From positions 1 to 6,782 of the forward strand of contig CAKULN010000086.1 of NCBI GenBank assembly GCA_934667175.1: DNA of 6,782 nt. Direction: 5' to 3'. The stretch comes from an uncultured Bacteroidales bacterium. Lineage in GTDB: Bacteria > Bacteroidota > Bacteroidia > Bacteroidales > UBA932. The notes under the pieces are model-generated. The model was not told the origin of the DNA. It saw nothing but the letters and a program-made list of their open reading frames with translations, and ran no database searches. Position numbers and translations under genes: made by a program. Positions 6,213-6,782 of this stretch are shown in pieces. Each line of letters starts with the position of its first letter. Position 1 is the first letter of the stretch.

Positions 6213-6779
6213 GTGAACACTTTCGAGTCATTGTTCGTGAACTATCAGCCCAGGCTTGTGGCCTATGCCGACAGTATTGTCAAGGACCATTCCACGGCCT
6301 TGGACATGGTACAGGACACCTTTTTCACATTCTGGAAGAAGTATCCTGGACAGGATGAGAAATCCGCCGCACGTCTGTTGTTCGCGATGACAAGGAACCT
6401 CTGCATAAACTACCTCAAAAGAGAGCGTCTGCTGAATCTCGTGGACCTGTCCTTTCTGGATGACATCCAGAAAACAGAGAAACTCTTCGGGCTTGACTTC
6501 TATTATGACGCTCCTGATTCTCCTCTGATACGCAAAGAAGTTGAGAATCAAGTCGAAAAGGTTCTGTCCCTCTTGCCGGACAGGTGTCGTGAGGTGTTTA
6601 TAATGAGCCGTTTCAAGGGAATGAAGAACAGAGAGATCGCCGAAAAGTTAGGAATCTCCCAGACCGCTGTCGAGAAACACATCAGAAGAGCCTTGGCCTC
6701 ATTCACCGAAGAAGCGAAAGAACAACATTCGCCGGCTTTCAGCTGGTTTGTTCTTTCGCTCCTTATCGGATGCTCCTGA
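6213..6779 (+). CDS. ECF-type RNA polymerase sigma-70 factor
   Basis: This is an extracytoplasmic-function sigma factor, which directs RNA polymerase to a small regulon, usually in response to an envelope signal passed through an anti-sigma factor. The 188 residues comprise region 2 (about 4-72, with FESLFVNYQPRLVAYAD and DMVQDTFFTFWKKY), a linker, and region 4 (about 113-164). Region 4 includes LPDRCREVFIMSRFKGMKNREIAEKLG and the helix-turn-helix helix ISQTAVEKHIRRALASF. This resembles the Bacteroides expansion family of ECF factors. The protein ends in a hydrophobic tail (SWFVLSLLIGCS), which similar Bacteroidota factors often show. The start is GTG: an in-frame TAA at 6198 leaves no ATG or earlier alternative, and region 2 aligns from this point. 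The gene is complete and stops three bases before the window ends. A FecR-like anti-sigma gene is expected downstream but is not visible. Confidence 0.93.
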   Translation: MNTFESLFVNYQPRLVAYADSIVKDHSTALDMVQDTFFTFWKKYPGQDEKSAARLLFAMTRNLCINYLKRERLLNLVDLSFLDDIQKTEKLFGLDFYYDAPDSPLIRKEVENQVEKVLSLLPDRCREVFIMSRFKGMKNREIAEKLGISQTAVEKHIRRALASFTEEAKEQHSPAFSWFVLSLLIGCS

Positions 6780-6782
6780 CAG

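Noticed and set aside
3702..6779. A new defence or mobile system formed by the peptidase and sigma factor
   Set aside because: Both belong to common Bacteroidota families, and no partner gene, nuclease, transposase or att site is visible in the window.

Overview
The window looks like a Bacteroidales (Bacteroidota) chromosome of moderate GC content. Four things point there. The ribosomal cluster runs rpsL-rpsG-fusA-rpsJ. A promoter upstream of it fits the Bacteroidota consensus exactly (-33 TTTG, 19-bp spacer, -7 TAAATTTG). The start codons are preceded by A/T-rich sequence with no well-placed Shine-Dalgarno motif. The last genes are a secreted S9 peptidase and an ECF sigma factor of the type common in this phylum. 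Assignment below order is not supported by anything I can see.

Left half (1-3604, minus strand): reading in the direction of transcription, a strong promoter (3574-3604) and a hairpin leader are followed by rpsL (S12), rpsG (S7), fusA (EF-G) and rpsJ (S10). Then come two hairpins in the 79-bp gap and a tRNA with anticodon CAU. The usual continuation into rplC and the rest of the S10 operon is absent; the tRNA lies where rplC would be expected.

Right half (3646-6782, plus strand): a 177-bp divergent intergenic region separates rpsL from a 799-residue exported serine peptidase of family S9 (DPP-IV-like beta-propeller plus alpha/beta hydrolase, with a complete Ser-Asp-His triad). The 111-bp gap after it holds a REP-like palindrome and an imperfect 20-bp tandem duplication. 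It ends in a perfect short inverted repeat touching the GTG start of a complete ECF sigma-70 factor. The window stops three bases after that gene, so any anti-sigma or SusC/SusD partner lies outside.

Functionally, the left half is core translation machinery, probably one transcription unit. The right half is an envelope or periplasmic peptide-processing enzyme next to an envelope-type regulator; co-regulation of the two is not shown. I found no mobile element gene, CRISPR array, phage gene or evidently new multi-gene system. The most interesting signals are non-coding (repeat, leader hairpin, tRNA T-loop) and residue-level departures in EF-G and the S9 peptidase.
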